Positions 10,957 through 22,771 of a DNA stretch of 64,000 nt are shown here, piece after piece (position 1 is the first letter of the stretch; each line of letters begins with the position of its first letter). The notes under the pieces are model-generated. The model saw nothing but the letters and a program-made list of their open reading frames with translations. It searched no databases and was not told the origin of the DNA. Source of the stretch: Protea cynaroides. Taxonomy: Eukaryota; Streptophyta; Magnoliopsida; Proteales; Proteaceae. The position numbers were made by a program, and so were the translations under genes. Where the stretch lies: NCBI GenBank assembly GCA_028583415.1, contig CM053268.1:16111923-16175922 (forward strand), read 5' to 3'.

Positions 10957-11651
10957 CTACATCTTTATTACCTTGGCCTCGTAATCTCCTATCACCTGTT
11001 TGACTACAACTTGGGAGTCACTGTGAACAAAGATACGAGTAACCATAAGGCATTTTGCTAGTTGAAGCCATGCAATCAGTGCTTTGTATTCTGCCTCGTT
11101 GTTTATGGCAGCAAAATCAAATTTTATCGCACACCTAATTTTGAAGCCTTCTGGGTTTATTAACACTACCCCTGCCCCTGCCTGATGTTCACTGGATGCT
11201 CCGTCGATAAGCAACGTCCAAGGTGGTGAGACTGGTTTAGGAGCAGGCGTTGGTGGCCATATTTATATAGTTGTTTTAGGGTCGTTTGGATCATCTACCA
11301 ATGTGCTCCCAATCAGAAAATCAGCCAAGGCTTGGGCCTTGATTGCTGTCCTTGGCTTATAGTAGAGGTCGAATTTCCCGAGCTTTACAGCCCAATTGAT
11401 CATCCTCCCTGACATATCGTTCCTTGTAAGGATCTTTTTCAGAGGCATTGTTGTCGAACCTCAATTGTATGGGCCTGGAAGTAGGGCCTCATCTTTCTTG
11501 CGGTGGTTATCAATGCCAAAGCATGCTTTTCTATGGCCTGGTATCGAGTTTCTGCGTCTAGCAACATTTTACTCACATAGTATATTGGTCGTTGTATCTT
11601 CTCGACCTCTTTGACCAATACTGCACTGACTGCCACTGACGAGACAGCCAA
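10957..11651 (-). pseudogene. Tat RNase H and additional archaeal-type RNase H
   Basis: Segment 11439-11651 plus 11263-11448 is the usual retroelement RNase H (RPIYYVSKMLLDAETRY, then NWAVKLGKFDLYYKPR and ALADFL), split by a frameshift near 11445. Segment 10957-11214 is a second RNase H resembling cellular/archaeal enzymes: MLIDGASS, GAGVVLINPEG, NNEAEYKALIAWLQLAK, VHSDSQVVVKQV. The D, E and D metal-binding residues of this second domain are visible. A second, archaeal-like RNase H is established for plant Tat elements. It would remove the RNA strand during cDNA synthesis. Confidence 0.8.
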
Positions 11652-12014
11652 GTAAAGCTAGAGCTCATCCCCTGTTTCGGGTTTGGCTAACACTGATGGG
11701 GTCGACAGGTATTTCCTTAGCTCCTTGAATGCATGTTGGCATTCTGGAGTCTATTCGAACTTTTTGTTTCCTTTAAGTATTTGAAAGAATGGCATGCACC
11801 AATCTGTTGACCTCGACATGAAGCGTCCGAGGGCTACGATCCTCCCTGTCAGTTCTTGCACTTGTTTTATATTCTTGGGAGGCTTCATATCTTGTATAGC
11901 CTCTCTTTTTATAGGATTTGCATCTATCCCTCACTAAGATACCATAAATGCGAGGAATTTACAAGATTGCACCCCAAAAGCACATTTGATAGGATTTAGC
12001 TTCATATTATGCTT

Positions 12015-12692
12015 TCAGAGTACTCCGAAGGCCTCATGGAGATCGTCAATGTGTGTCCTCGCCTTCAGGATTTTTACTAGGAAGTCATCAACATGCACTT
12101 TCATATTCCTTCCTAACTGATCCTTGAAGACTTTATTCACCAGTCGTTGGTAAGTAGCTCCCGTGTTTTTCAGTCCGAAGGGCATAACTTTATAACAGTA
12201 TGTCCCCTGATTGGTAATAAAGCTCGTGCTTTCTTCATCTTCCTTACTCATAGGGATTTGATTATATCCAGAGTAAGCATCCATGAATGAAAGTAATTCA
12301 TGGCCTGAGGTGGCATCTATTAATTGGTCTATCCGAGGCAGGGGATAGTCATATTTTGGCCATGCTTTATTGAGGTCGGTATAATCAATACATATTCTCC
12401 ATCTATCCCCTAATTTTGGTACCATTACAACGTTGGACAGCCATTCGGGATACTTTATCTCTCTAATAAAATCGGCCTAAAGGAGTTTTTCAACCTCCTT
12501 GTTTATTATGTCCTGCCTGTCAGGTGTAAACCTTCTATTTTTTTGCCTCATCGGACGATGTTGAGGGTCCACAGCTAGGTGATGCTCCATGAGGCTCTTA
12601 TCGATTCCAAGCATATTTGTTGTCGACCATGCAAATGCATCTGCATTCTCCCTGATGAAGGAAATGAGTTCGTCCCACATTTCTCCCCGCAA
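12015..12692 (-). pseudogene. Tat reverse transcriptase
   Basis: The lead-in is at 12477-12692 (FAWSTTNMLGIDKSLMEHHL, NRRFTPDRQDIINKEV); the fingers and palm are at 12015-12425 (RICIDYTDLNKAWPKYDYPL, SFMDAYSGYNQI, VMPFGLKNTGATYQRLV). The catalytic box reads HVDDFLVK and keeps both aspartates. A stop near 12478 separates the two open parts, and the thumb region (about 11960-12010) is degraded by further stops. Usual RT length in the family is about 160-180 residues plus flanks, so the domain is nearly complete but broken. Confidence 0.82.
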
Positions 12693-12770
12693 AGTGACAC
12701 CAATCTGGAAGATGTGTTCAGGTTGATCTTTCCAAAGGGGAATCTATATCAATCCTTCTGCAGGGGTTCC

Positions 12771-13300
12771 TCAGTGGGGAGTTCCTTTTTCAGGATCTGG
12801 GTCATCCCTCAGATCTTCCAATATGATAGAATGAACCAAGGCCTTTCTTTTCTTCTTGGAGTTTTTGGTAACTTTTTCGCCCTCAGTGGGATCCGAGGTT
12901 CCTAGCATTCTTCCTAATTCGATGTCATAACATTGTCTTGAGATTTTCTGGTTCTGCCTGCATTCTCCAGTCTTGTGATCAGTAGGGAACTTGATGACCA
13001 GGTAATAAGTCGATAAGTAGTTTCTGAAACGGTACAAAGAGGGACATCCGAGGATCACATTATAACTAGTTCGAAGATCGACTACCAGAAACTCCACATT
13101 TATGACCCTCTGAGTCGGCTTGTTTCCAATCATAAAGGGTAGGCGAATCCCTCCCTTCACTCAAACAGAATCTCCTATGAAGCCTATCAAAGTGTGGACT
13201 ATAGGTCCCAGTATTTCATTGGTGAATTTCATCCTCTAGAACTTGTGATAGTAAAGGATGTCGGTTGTGCTTCCAATATCAACCATAATCCGAATAACAT
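12771..13300 (-). pseudogene. Tat aspartic protease region
   Basis: The active-site motif VDIGSTTDI is readable near 13260-13290 on the minus strand. The second half is at 12771-13160 (GNKPTQRVINVEFLVVDL, YNVILGCPSLYRF). A stop between them (near 13160) breaks the frame. The order gag-protease-RT agrees with Tat elements. The tail after the protease is charged linker without a recognised domain. Confidence 0.72.
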
Positions 13301-13323
13301 TGAAATCTACTTGACCGCAGTAA

Positions 13324-15656
13324 TTACCAAAGCATCCTCATGGGTACAAAATTTATCAAGTCATCATCACTAAAGATCAAGAGATCTCCCATCCTTGACT
13401 TTTTTAGAGCGAATTTTGCATCATCCAGCTCCCTGGCATAGGCTCTCGCCGATCTAGTTGAGGTGTTACCTGTTACCGACCCTTCAGTAATCACATATGT
13501 CTTTGGTATGACCAGATGTATCTTTTGGAATAGACGGGCAAGGTCCAAAGCAGTGACATGGTCAGGGAGTCCGATCTCAAACTGTGGGAGGTCTAGCTGG
13601 TATTGCTTCTCCCAAAATTCTAGCAGTGCTTTGGCCTTGGGTCCTCCTCTACCATAAGCAGGCTTGACAGGCATTTACTTGTCATAGCATTAGACCCATA
13701 GGCTTTTGTCGAGTCCTTCATCAATCATGGGTGAAGACTTTGTTCGTCCTTCATCGTGCTTTCCTACTCTTTCAGGTTTCATTGGGACAACTTTTATCAT
13801 GTAGTTCACACCGATGGTGGGCCTGACTGGGGAGGGACTATTCCCTGTGCCATCATCCTCTCTATCATTATCATCCTTCCTTCCTTTATTCTTTTCAGCC
13901 TCGATCTGGCAATCGTTTGGCTCAGACACATTCGAGGCCAATCCTGGAGGAGCTGGCCTTTTGCTATCAACATATTTTTTTAGCTTGTCGTTTCAGATTA
14001 GCTCCTTGATGGCATTTCGAAGGTGTCAACATTCATTTGTGGTGTGTCCATGCTCATTGTAGAAGGCATAGAATAAACATGGATTCCTATTCCGAGGCTC
14101 AGCATTCATCTTTCTTGGTTTTTGAAAGGATGTTTGGGACTTCTCTACCATGAATATTTCCGTTGGGGTTTTTCGAAGTGGGTGGTAATCTTCAAAAGGC
14201 TGAAAACTTGGGTTCTCTGCCCGAACCATTTTTTTTTTCTTTTATTTTTTGGAGGGCTCTCCCTTGAAGGTTGAATCCCTTAGTTTTTCGCCTCTTTTCT
14301 TCTTCGAAACTGGGAGTGGAGGCTTATCTACTGCCTTATTTTTTTGATTGTCAAGTTTGCCATGGCGTACTTTTCACACCGCTCCTGTAATTCTGCCAGG
14401 GTTATAGCGGGCTTTTTGGCTAAAGAAAAAATCAGGTTTTGGTCTCTAATACCACCTTCAAGTGTGGTCTTGTGAACTGAGTCTTTGAGGCCTCTCACCT
14501 ACAGGGCCTCTAGGTTAAACCGATCAAGAAAGGCTTTGAGTGTTTCGCCTTCCTCCTGGACGTAACCCCTCAGGTTGTATGAGGTCTTCCTCTGGCTTTG
14601 CCAGCTTTGGAAATGGCTTAGAAAGCCGGAGGCAAACTCTTCGAAGGAATTGATCATCCTTCTGGGTAGGCTACTGTACCATAGTTTTCCAACCCCTTTG
14701 AGGGTTACAGGGAACACCCGATAAACAATCTCTTCCGGATACACGTGGACTATCATCTATGCTACGTACTAATCCAGGTGATGTTCTGGGTCGGTGGTCC
14801 CATCATAGGCCTTAATAGACCACATAGTGAAGCCTCGAGGAAGGCGGGTCCTCATGATGTGTTCGGATAGAGCACTCTTCGTGGAATATATCTGTCGAGG
14901 AGGATTTGGTCGACCCTCCTCCATTCGCTGTAACCGAGCCTTAATTATCGGAGCTCTTATTCCATGTTCCCTCGTTTTGGAGAGGCTAAGCCTCAGCAGC
15001 GGCTCTCTATAATTTAGTAGTGTCTAGTCTTACTTGGACATTATTGTAAGGTTACTGCTGTGGCCCCAAGCGCTCTAAGGCAGGAATTCTGCTCATACTA
15101 CGGTGAATCCTTACAACCAAAGTATTGGAAGAAGATGCCTGGCTCGCCCCTTGCGACCTTACCAGTATGTCCTCCACAGTTCTCCTAGAATGGTGGCTTA
15201 CAGACCCTTGGGCCCGATGTAGAGGTGCCCCTGGAACATCTCTCTGTGCGACCCCTGCGCGTTGAGGTGCGTTCTAATATTTTCCTGATCCAGTCACCTG
15301 CGGTGTTCGAGAAGGCCCTGGTTCCTTTCTCGATGCCTAGCGTCAGGGATGGATTAAACATTCGTTGCTGGTGGCTGATCCAGCAGCTTCTTTGTCAGGA
15401 GTTCTAGTTGGCGTGCCACATTATTGAATTGTTCCCTCATTACATACTGAGGGGAGTTTGGTGGTGATATTTCTACCTCTGGAGCAAGGTTGTTGGCAGT
15501 GGGGATGTGGTCTTCATTCACTCCAGGGATGCCTTCTAGAGGATGTGTGCCCCGTAGAGGGTTGGTTCTTGGCAGGAGGTTTCTCCCAGCATTGCTTTCG
15601 TTGGACTGTTGATTGGCATTCATTCTCTTTTGGTACCTGGTTTCTATTGATGACAT
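13324..15656 (-). pseudogene. Tat gag
   Basis: The N-terminal part is at 15354-15656 and ends in YVMREQFNNVARQLELLTKK, as in Tat gags. The capsid core is at 14499-14756 (AFPVTLKG-like VFPVTLKGVGKLWYSSLPRR, SFEEFASGFLSHFQ, ETLKAFLDRFN). A zinc-knuckle-like motif NEHGHTTNEC lies near 14035-14075 and a C-terminal extension at 13324-13941. Stops near 14495 and 13690, and frame changes, split it into at least five pieces. The gag would form the particle shell in the cytoplasm. Confidence 0.8.
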
Positions 15657-15689
15657 TCACCAGATCAAATACACAAGTTTCTATCAGTT

Positions 15690-15709
15690 CCCACAAACGG
15701 TGCCAAACT
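15690..15709 (-). other. Primer-binding site of the Tat element
   Basis: The minus strand reads TTTGGCACCGTTTGTGGGAA directly inside the LTR end, the usual form (TGGCGCC...) for Tat elements. The priming tRNA is not assigned. It fixes the LTR boundary at 15712. Confidence 0.6.
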
Positions 15710-15711
15710 AT

Positions 15712-16576
15712 TGTCTCCTCAAACTGGATTGGTCCTTAACTCAATCAGATTTCCTGCGCAAGGAAGAAATAACACCGCATTGATAGTCGAGTAGAGACAC
15801 CCTTTGGCCACTCTGCGGCATAAGTTAATGGATGGAAAAGCAATATGGGACAGATAAGGAAAAATGTCCCTCTGTAATAAGGGGATTCGGGTAGCTTACT
15901 TGCTCTGAGTTTGAAAGCTTGAAATTGTCTGTGTCTTTAACTGTGTCTACTTTGTCCATTTATAGGCTAGGAGTAACCTTAATATGGAAACTGGCCATGT
16001 CTTCTGTTACGGCAGAATGTCCTCCCCTAGAGTGTGACTTACACCCGCTGATTTGGCAATTAGGTGATCTTATGCTGAGTCATTTGACAATGGGATCTCT
16101 ACTTCAAGATTTTGCTAATACTCCATGACGGATATCCAAGAAATCTTGCTCTTTGCATTCAGGTTTCTCAAGGTGGGCCCCTAATCATACATTACCATCC
16201 AATTGGCACAATACGCGTGAATTTGTGCAATGGGGCCTCTTTTTGAAGAGGCGCCAAGGCCTCCATATTGGTAAGGTGTCAAGGCCTCATGTTAGAGAGG
16301 TGTCGAGGCCTTCACGATAGCGAGGCCCCGAAGGCTCTTATGATGGCGAGGCTCCGAGGCTCTTATGATGGCGAGGTGTCGAAGCTCTCACAATGACTAT
16401 TTGGGTTACGCTTCTTCTCTAAGGTTGGTCATGATTATGAAAGTTTTCCCACGAGGGCTTGGGCGCTAATGTGCACGTGTCGAAGCTTGGTTGGGGAGAC
16501 TCATTCTCCCGTATCACCTTGCAATGTCTATGTTTGTACTTTGTACTAAGTTTGGTACAAGTGGACATCTAAGTTT
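15712..16576 (-). repeat. 5' LTR of the Tat element (outer end tentative)
   Basis: The inner edge is firm: TGTCTCCTCAAAC starts three bases from the primer site. The outer edge is placed at AAGTTGTAACA (16566-16576) because it gives a TG...CA LTR; no second copy in the window confirms it. On the minus strand a TATA box reads CCTATAAATGGAC near 15955-15966. The LTR contains short GC-rich tandem repeats. Confidence 0.55.
16240..16400. repeat. Short tandem repeats in the Tat LTR (about 27-30 bp units)
   Basis: Repeated GCGAGG(C/T)(T/C)CCGAGGCTCTTATGATG-type units, preceded by diverged forms containing GGTGTCAAGGCCT. About five units, the last two nearly identical. They lie in the U3 side for the minus-strand element, upstream of its TATA box. 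Confidence 0.65.
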
Positions 16577-16791
16577 TCAAGTTGTAACAAAATAAGGAAG
16601 AAAGAGAGAAGAATGGAGGGAACTGAGAGAGGAACTGGGGAGAGAAGAAGTCGATATGATCTTCTGTCCTCCCACGGCCTGCTTTTATTAATTTCTGAAA
16701 GAAGTTAAATTACATAATAACCTCGCTTAATAACCACTAAGAAATTAAAGTAAACTAGGGTCAGCTATAGAATGTGGTAGACAAAAAAACT
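16577..16791. other. Unassigned AT-rich flank
   Basis: A purine-rich run (GAAGAAAGAGAGAAGAATGG) followed by AT-rich sequence. No ORF or recognised element. Together with 19038 onward it was one continuous stretch before the solo LTR inserted. Confidence 0.5.
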
Positions 16792-16796
16792 AAAGC

Positions 16797-19032
16797 TGTA
16801 AGACCCGTATCGAACTAACCGGTCTTACCACCTTGTACCAAGTCTACCTATCATGTTCGAGCCAAGTGGACCAAGTGCGTGAAGAAAATCAGAAGACCAG
16901 GTATGAGTCTAACCCAAAAACAGTAAATGTGAGGGTAGGGTCACATGCCTAAACAGGTAGGGTCGACCCCACCTCAATAGAAGTCCAACCCATGACTTTT
17001 TAGTCATAGGGTCGCATGACTAAGAAGGTGTAGGGTCAATGGATCCTGTGACCCTACGTCCGACCCTACGATAACAGACAGAAACCGTAAATTAGGAAAC
17101 TTTCCTAATTCCAAGGGGTTCTTTCCTAAACTCAATGGGATTTATTTTAGAGGGTTTTTCTCTATAAATAGGACGTCCCTTAGCCTCTTTCACTCCTTTT
17201 AGAACCCTAATTGAAAGTGGGAGAAAGAGAAAGAGAAGGAAAAGAAGAGAAGGAAAATTGAAGAAAAAACTAAGGAAGATGAGGAAGTTTAGAGAAACCT
17301 CTGAATCTTAGTCAACCTCAAGTATGAACCTAATTCCCTTCATAAATTAAGAGCCTAGAATAGATTATGAAGAAGTTAGGATTAAGAGAAACTCAAATCA
17401 TTCATCCATGGACGAGTTCCAAAGGAATCCATGGAAGTAATCATCATAGGCAATGGAAAGTGTGTAAAATTCATAGTTATGAGCCATAGAACAGTCATAG
17501 AATGAACCTACGAGACCACAGGATTGATCACATGCCCTCGAGAAGTCCCAGGGAGGGTGTGGTCGCACGTAGGGTCGAATGGTATCCGACCCCACGTCTG
17601 ACCCTACACCCTAGGGTCACAGAAAACTGCTACCCTAGGTGCGACCCTACCCTGCGACCCTACAGTTTCTATTAGTCTAAATTTAATGAAATTAATTCTA
17701 ATTAAAATCTATCGACTTGTTAGGTTTTTTTAGTGATTTAAAAGTGATTCATAAAGCTTGAACGAGGATCTACGCTCAATCAAAGGTGAGGGAACAAGAC
17801 CTAAACTAATTGGCTAATAATAAACTGTTTTCGTTTATTGAGTCCAATATCATGTATGATTCTATGATTGTATGATTGTAATTTGCATGTCACATGTCAT
17901 CTACTATTCCTGTTATTACTGTTCATGCATATTTAATTTAGTTTATTTATAACATGATGATGATTATGATGCTAGGAATAGGCATGTGAATGTATGTGTG
18001 TGGTTAGTGTGCTTGATGCGAGTTGAGCATCAGGGGGAGAACGTGACATTGTGGTTCATCCTGGTCACCAGACTCTAGCTCTATCTCTAATCAAGTCTTG
18101 TCCACTAACATCATCGTATCGTCATTACCTTAGCAGAACTATTACGTCGTAGGGCATCAGGGGAGGTGGTCTCGGACCGTATAGTCTCCGACTTCTCTGG
18201 GGGCCTTAGCTCTATCTCTATGGGCGTATTGAGGGATCTTTGGGGTGAAGCCTTGGATACTTGTTTGACATTAGGATTGGTTAGTTTGCGAGCCCGGTTT
18301 GCAGCCCTCGCCAGGGGGCTTACGTGTTGGTATGGGTATAGCATCGGGAAGTGTGATGCGGTGCGGTCCTAAGCACTTTAGCTCTATCTCTATTCCATGG
18401 TGGGGTGGATGTGGGCGACAATGGTGTTTGATCCATTGGGTGGGCTTACACACCCTATGTATAGAGGCGGGCGGCCATCGAACCTTTCTATAGCACATTG
18501 CAAACTTATGAACCCGGACCAAAGATATGAATTGAATGCATGCATATGTTTGTTGCATTGTTTTGTTTGCTTCATTGTGTGATGTGTGCTCACCCTTTCG
18601 ACGTCGAATATTTTTAGTTGATGATGCAGGTACCACAGTAGAAGAATATATAAATGCTCCGACATATGGACATGCGGCGACGATGGACGCTGAAGTTATG
18701 ATGGATTCGCATGATTCGTCATGCGAGTGCAACTCTTGTGTTTTCAATTAGATTTTATTCAATTTATACAGACGATGTAATTGATTAAATATTTTATTTT
18801 ATGTTTTAGTATCTTTTTGGAGATAATTAAATACTTAATTTATGTTATCATCTTTAGACTCCCAGTTCATTTAATATATAAGACTTCTGCTATTGTTTAT
18901 TTACTCTGATTATGGTTGTGGATGTGTATGGTTTAAGCAAACGGACACAACCTATTTGAGATCCTAGTTGAACCGTTGGTTTATTAGCGGTTCATCACAC
19001 CATTCTGAATAATGTGGAATTGGGGTGTAACA
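16797..19032 (+). repeat. Solo LTR of the Tekay family, plus orientation, target duplication AAAGC
   Basis: Begins TGTAAGACCCGTATCG and ends GGGGTGTAACA, i.e. the reverse complement of the LTR ends at 25291-27494. AAAGC flanks it on both sides (16792-16796 and 19033-19037). There is no primer site or polypurine tract next to either end, so it is a solo LTR left by recombination between the two LTRs of a full element. TATA box CTATAAATAGG at about 17162-17173. An inverted repeat GTAAGACC..GGTCTTAC sits at the start. AGGGTCG/CGACCCT clusters lie near 16930-17070 and 17560-17665. Confidence 0.93.
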
Positions 19033-19037
19033 AAAGC

Positions 19038-19520
19038 GCTGACCTACTAAACATCACCATAACTAGTAACCACCTAAACATCATTCTAAACTGCACTATG
19101 CAGTAATCTTAACACAAGTTAATTAAGCTTTGAGTTACTAATATGTGCATTGATGAAACACTTTCGATTTACTATTTCTGATCACATGACGAGTCTTTTC
19201 TCTGAAAGTGGACTCACTTATTGCTTGCTTTTGGATCTATTCTTTGCCAAGGCAAACACGATCAAAACTACTCTAGGAATTTTTTTTTTTTTTTTTTTTG
19301 GTTAGATAGATATTAGGAAATTATTGTTTCTGAGACTTTTGAATGGTTATTTTTTTGTGGTTTTGCCAAATACTGAGAGCTATTCCAAACTAACTGGTTT
19401 ACTCCTCTTAAGAATTACTTATATTAGATTTCTAAAATTTGATGGAAAGTTTACTTGCTTCCATCAGGCTACAATTAAGTTTATCGAAAGGGTGATACTA
19501 AAATTGAAGTTCCTTACATG
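19038..19520. other. Unassigned AT-rich sequence between solo LTR and Copia-A
   Basis: No gene or repeat recognised; includes a T run at about 19280-19298. The Copia-A 3' LTR would be expected here, but no match to the opposite LTR (24036-24503) is seen. Confidence 0.5.
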
Positions 19521-19683
19521 ATCTCTTTTCTACCAGAAAATAAACAATGTGACATATGCGGAGCCACTGCTTACAATGAATGTCTTGTAACTTGCTTTAG
19601 CTGTGAACAAGCATGTGAACATATGAATGCCAAGGACGAATAAGACCCTTTTGAACTTTTTCGCATATAAAGTGACAATCGAT

Positions 19684-20990
19684 TTATATGTATTTGGTCC
19701 TTTCATGGAAAACTGATTTTGCCACAATATGCAGAGCAGTATGGTTATCACAAAAAATATCCATAAGAATGGGATGATGAAATCCCAAATCTGCATATAA
19801 CCCTTTTAACCAAACCAACTCACAAACAAGATTTGATAAGGCACGATACTCTACCTCAGCAGAGGAGCATGACACTACGTTCTGTTTCTTTGTGCACCAT
19901 GAGGTAGGAGCCCATTGTATATCAACGAGTAAATGGGCAATTGGCCCAATCAGAGTCACAATAGCCCGAAATAATTAGTTTAAAATTAGCAAACATGTGA
20001 AGTCCAAGTGATAAGGTGCCTTTAATATAACGAACAACATGATGTGCAGCATCCATGTGAGTGTCTCGCAGTGCATGCATAAATGGACTCAAAATGTTGA
20101 TCACATAGCAAATATCAGGTCTTATGATATAAGATAAATGAGACGCCCAATCAAGTATAGATATGATGTAGGATCCAAAAGTAAAGAACCTTCTTCATTG
20201 GTCAATTTCAGATGTTGTTCCATTGGGAATGAGATCAGTTTGCTTCCTAGAAAGACCAGAATCAGATAATATATCTAATGTGTACTTCTGCTGAGTCAAT
20301 AAAAGACCATCTGAAACCGAAACTGCTTCAATGCCCAAGAAAATGTTAAATGTCCTAAATCCTTTATGTGTAAGTGCTGCTGTAGTTGAGCTTTGGTCTT
20401 GGAGATATGGGCCTCATCATTACCAGTTATTAATATATCAAAATATACTAAGATAATGCATTTGTTGGCTCATTAGTATATGTGGACAATGATGAATCAA
20501 AGAGTGACTGAATAAAACCCATTTGTAGAATAGCATCTGCAAGTTTCTGAAACCATTGTCGTGACGCTTGTTTAAGCCCATAAAGTGATTTCTGAAGTCG
20601 ATATGTCACACTTGGCTTAAGTGGCCTGCCATTATGAAGGTAAGCAGGAGGTGGAGACATGTAGATTACCTCATCAAGGTCACCATGTAAAAATGCATTT
20701 TTAACGTCTAATTGATATACAAAGCACTACTTTGAAGTAGGAAGGGCTATGAGGCATCTAACCATAACTAACTTTGCCACTGGGGTAAAAGTTTTGTAGA
20801 AATGGAAACCCTCCATTTGGGAGTAACCCTTGGCAACTAAACATGCTTTATAGCATTCGATTAAACCATCAGCTTCGCGTTTAATTTTGAACACCCAATT
20901 ACAACCAATAGGGTGTTTACCTTGGCGAAGGGGTTCCACTGTCCATGTATTATTTTCAGTCAAAGCCGAGATTTCCTCAGCCATGGCTTT
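19684..20990 (-). pseudogene. Copia-A reverse transcriptase and RNase H
   Basis: RT begins at about 20984 (MAEEISALTENNTWTVEPL, GCNWVFKIKREADGLIECYK, ACLVAKGYSQMEG) and continues at 20448-20660 (RLQKSLYGLKQASRQWFQKL). The active site near 20433-20450 reads YFDILITGND where copia elements have YVDDILI: one of the two catalytic aspartate codons is missing. RNase H is at 19684-20104 (DTHMDAAHHVVRYIKGT, GYCDSDWANCP, SCSSAEVEYRALSNLVCELV, FCDNHTALHI). It breaks near 19925 by a frame change and near 19680 by a stop. Confidence 0.85.
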
Positions 20991-21055
20991 ACACCATAAT
21001 CGGTTCTTATGGGCTTGTGAATAAAATCAAAGTTCAATTTTAGTGCATGGGCCAA

Positions 21056-22601
21056 CTAATAAAGCCTTATAAGTTGGAAATGTGTCAGTAAAGAAAGAAA
21101 TAAGAGATTACATGGGATAGGAATTACCTGTATCGATAAAGATGAGAGACCGAAAAGGTTGAACAATATTTGTACAAACAAATCCAGAAGCATAGTAGAT
21201 GGACATCGGATTCTTGTGGAATGCTGAGTAGGTTGTGTAGGTAAGGATAAAGTAGAATTAGGTGAGGAGTTGGATTGGGCTTGTAGAGGTGAAGGAGCAA
21301 GGATAATGGGAGGTTCTGGGCTTGACAATTGTGGGTTGGGCTGATCTGGTGGTAGATTTGCCAATGGAGTTTGAACTACGGGTTCAGTCATAGGAATTGG
21401 AATTACAAGGGAAATAACTACAGGTTCAGCAAAAAAAGAATGATAAGGAAATATATGCTCAAGAAAAATAGTATCTCAACTTGTAAACACAGTATGTGTT
21501 TGAAGATCAAAAACTTGATAACCATGTTGATTATGAAGATAACCAATAAAAACACAAGCAAAAGAACGAGGTGAGAATTTATGCTTGGGGTTAGGATTTT
21601 GAGCATAACAAAGATATCCAAAAAATCTAAAATGTAGATAAGAATGAGATTTATTAAATAGAATTTCATAAGGAGATTTGTGAGATAAAAGTTGGGTAGG
21701 TAGACGATTTATCAAATAATATGTTGTAAGGATGCAATCACCCTAGTAGTCTAAGGGTAGATGGGATTGTAGGCGTAAGGCACGGGCTACCTGTAGAAGA
21801 TGTTGGTGCTTATGCTCTAGAATAACGTTTTGTTGAGGGGTATATACACAGGTTAATTGATGAAGAATGCCATGAGAAAGAAATAGTAATTACATAGAAG
21901 AAGAAAGGAACTCAGAGCCATTGTCATTCCTAACGGATTTAACAATGGTTGAAAATTGATTCTTAACCATCAATAGAAAATCTGTAAGATAAATGTAAGA
22001 ATCAGATTTATGATGCATCAAAAAGACCCATGTTGCTCGAGAAAAATCATCCACAATGCACAAAAAAAAATCGAGAACCAGTATAAGAGGCAGTACAAAA
22101 AGAGCCCCATATATCACAATGTACAAGTCGAAAAGGAAATTTTGAATGAGAAGTACTGCTAGGAAAGGGATTTCGAGACAATTTTGCTAATGGACAGATT
22201 TTACAAAAGTTATTGTCAGATTAAACACCAAGAATTGGTAAGTGAAAAGAATAAGGGGATGGGTGACCAAACCAGCAATGCCAAAGTGTTGAAGAAGGAG
22301 ATTGAGCTGAAAGAACCGAAGGTAGTGTTTTAGGTGTAAAGTGGTACGAGCCATCATGTAGCCATCCCTGACCAATCACCTTCTTCAATGCCAAGTCCTG
22401 AAATATACAAAATTCAGGGAAGAAAGTTACTGAACATTTAAGAGAAGATGTTATGTGACTAACTGAAAGCAAGTTAAAACTAAAACTAGGAACATGAAAA
22501 ACATCATGGAAAAGAAAATGAGGGGATAAAGTGTTAGTGATGGTGTGTATAGGTGGTACCATCAGGTAATATGACAGGTTTATGAGTAAAAGATGAAACA
22601 A
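21056..22601 (-). pseudogene. Copia-A protease tail, pre-integrase domain and integrase
   Basis: Segment 22221-22601 holds the protease/pre-integrase part (FHDVFHVPSFSFNLLSVSHI, LWHCWFGHPS, where the pre-integrase motif normally has RLGH). The integrase core spans 21890-22126 (CIVDDFSRATWVFLMHHKSD, VRNDNGSEF, showing the two aspartates). Segment 21476-21715 has the core end (SPYEILFNKSHSYLHFRFFG) and the linker (SPRSFACVFIGY). A proline/serine-rich spacer to RT follows at 21056-21391. Multiple stops, for example near 21890 and 21720. Confidence 0.8.
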
Positions 22602-22771
22602 GGGTTAAAGTAAAAGACTGAATGGGGGAAAATTATGAGATGCGCCTGAGTCTATTATCCATGGACTAGAATTGGATATGTTAGCAGAGAGGCAGTTTTC
22701 CATACCTGCAAAATTAGCTGAGGTAGGAGTGGAGTTAAGAAAATGCATGAGCTAATGATATTGAACTGATG

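Larger units (their letters stand above)
7786..16576 (-). mobile_element. Tat-lineage Ty3/gypsy retrotransposon (left end lost or displaced)
   Basis: Right to left: 5' LTR (15712 to about 16576), primer site, gag, protease, RT, RNase H, a second RNase H of archaeal type, integrase, 3' tandem repeats and an antisense ORF cut at 7786 by Tekay-1. The second RNase H after the first, the short integrase ending in ENL-like NASNLQNFYS, and the antisense ORF near the 3' end are known traits of the plant Tat lineage. All domains carry stops or frameshifts. The 3' LTR must lie left of the window, beyond Tekay-1, or be lost. Confidence 0.85.
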
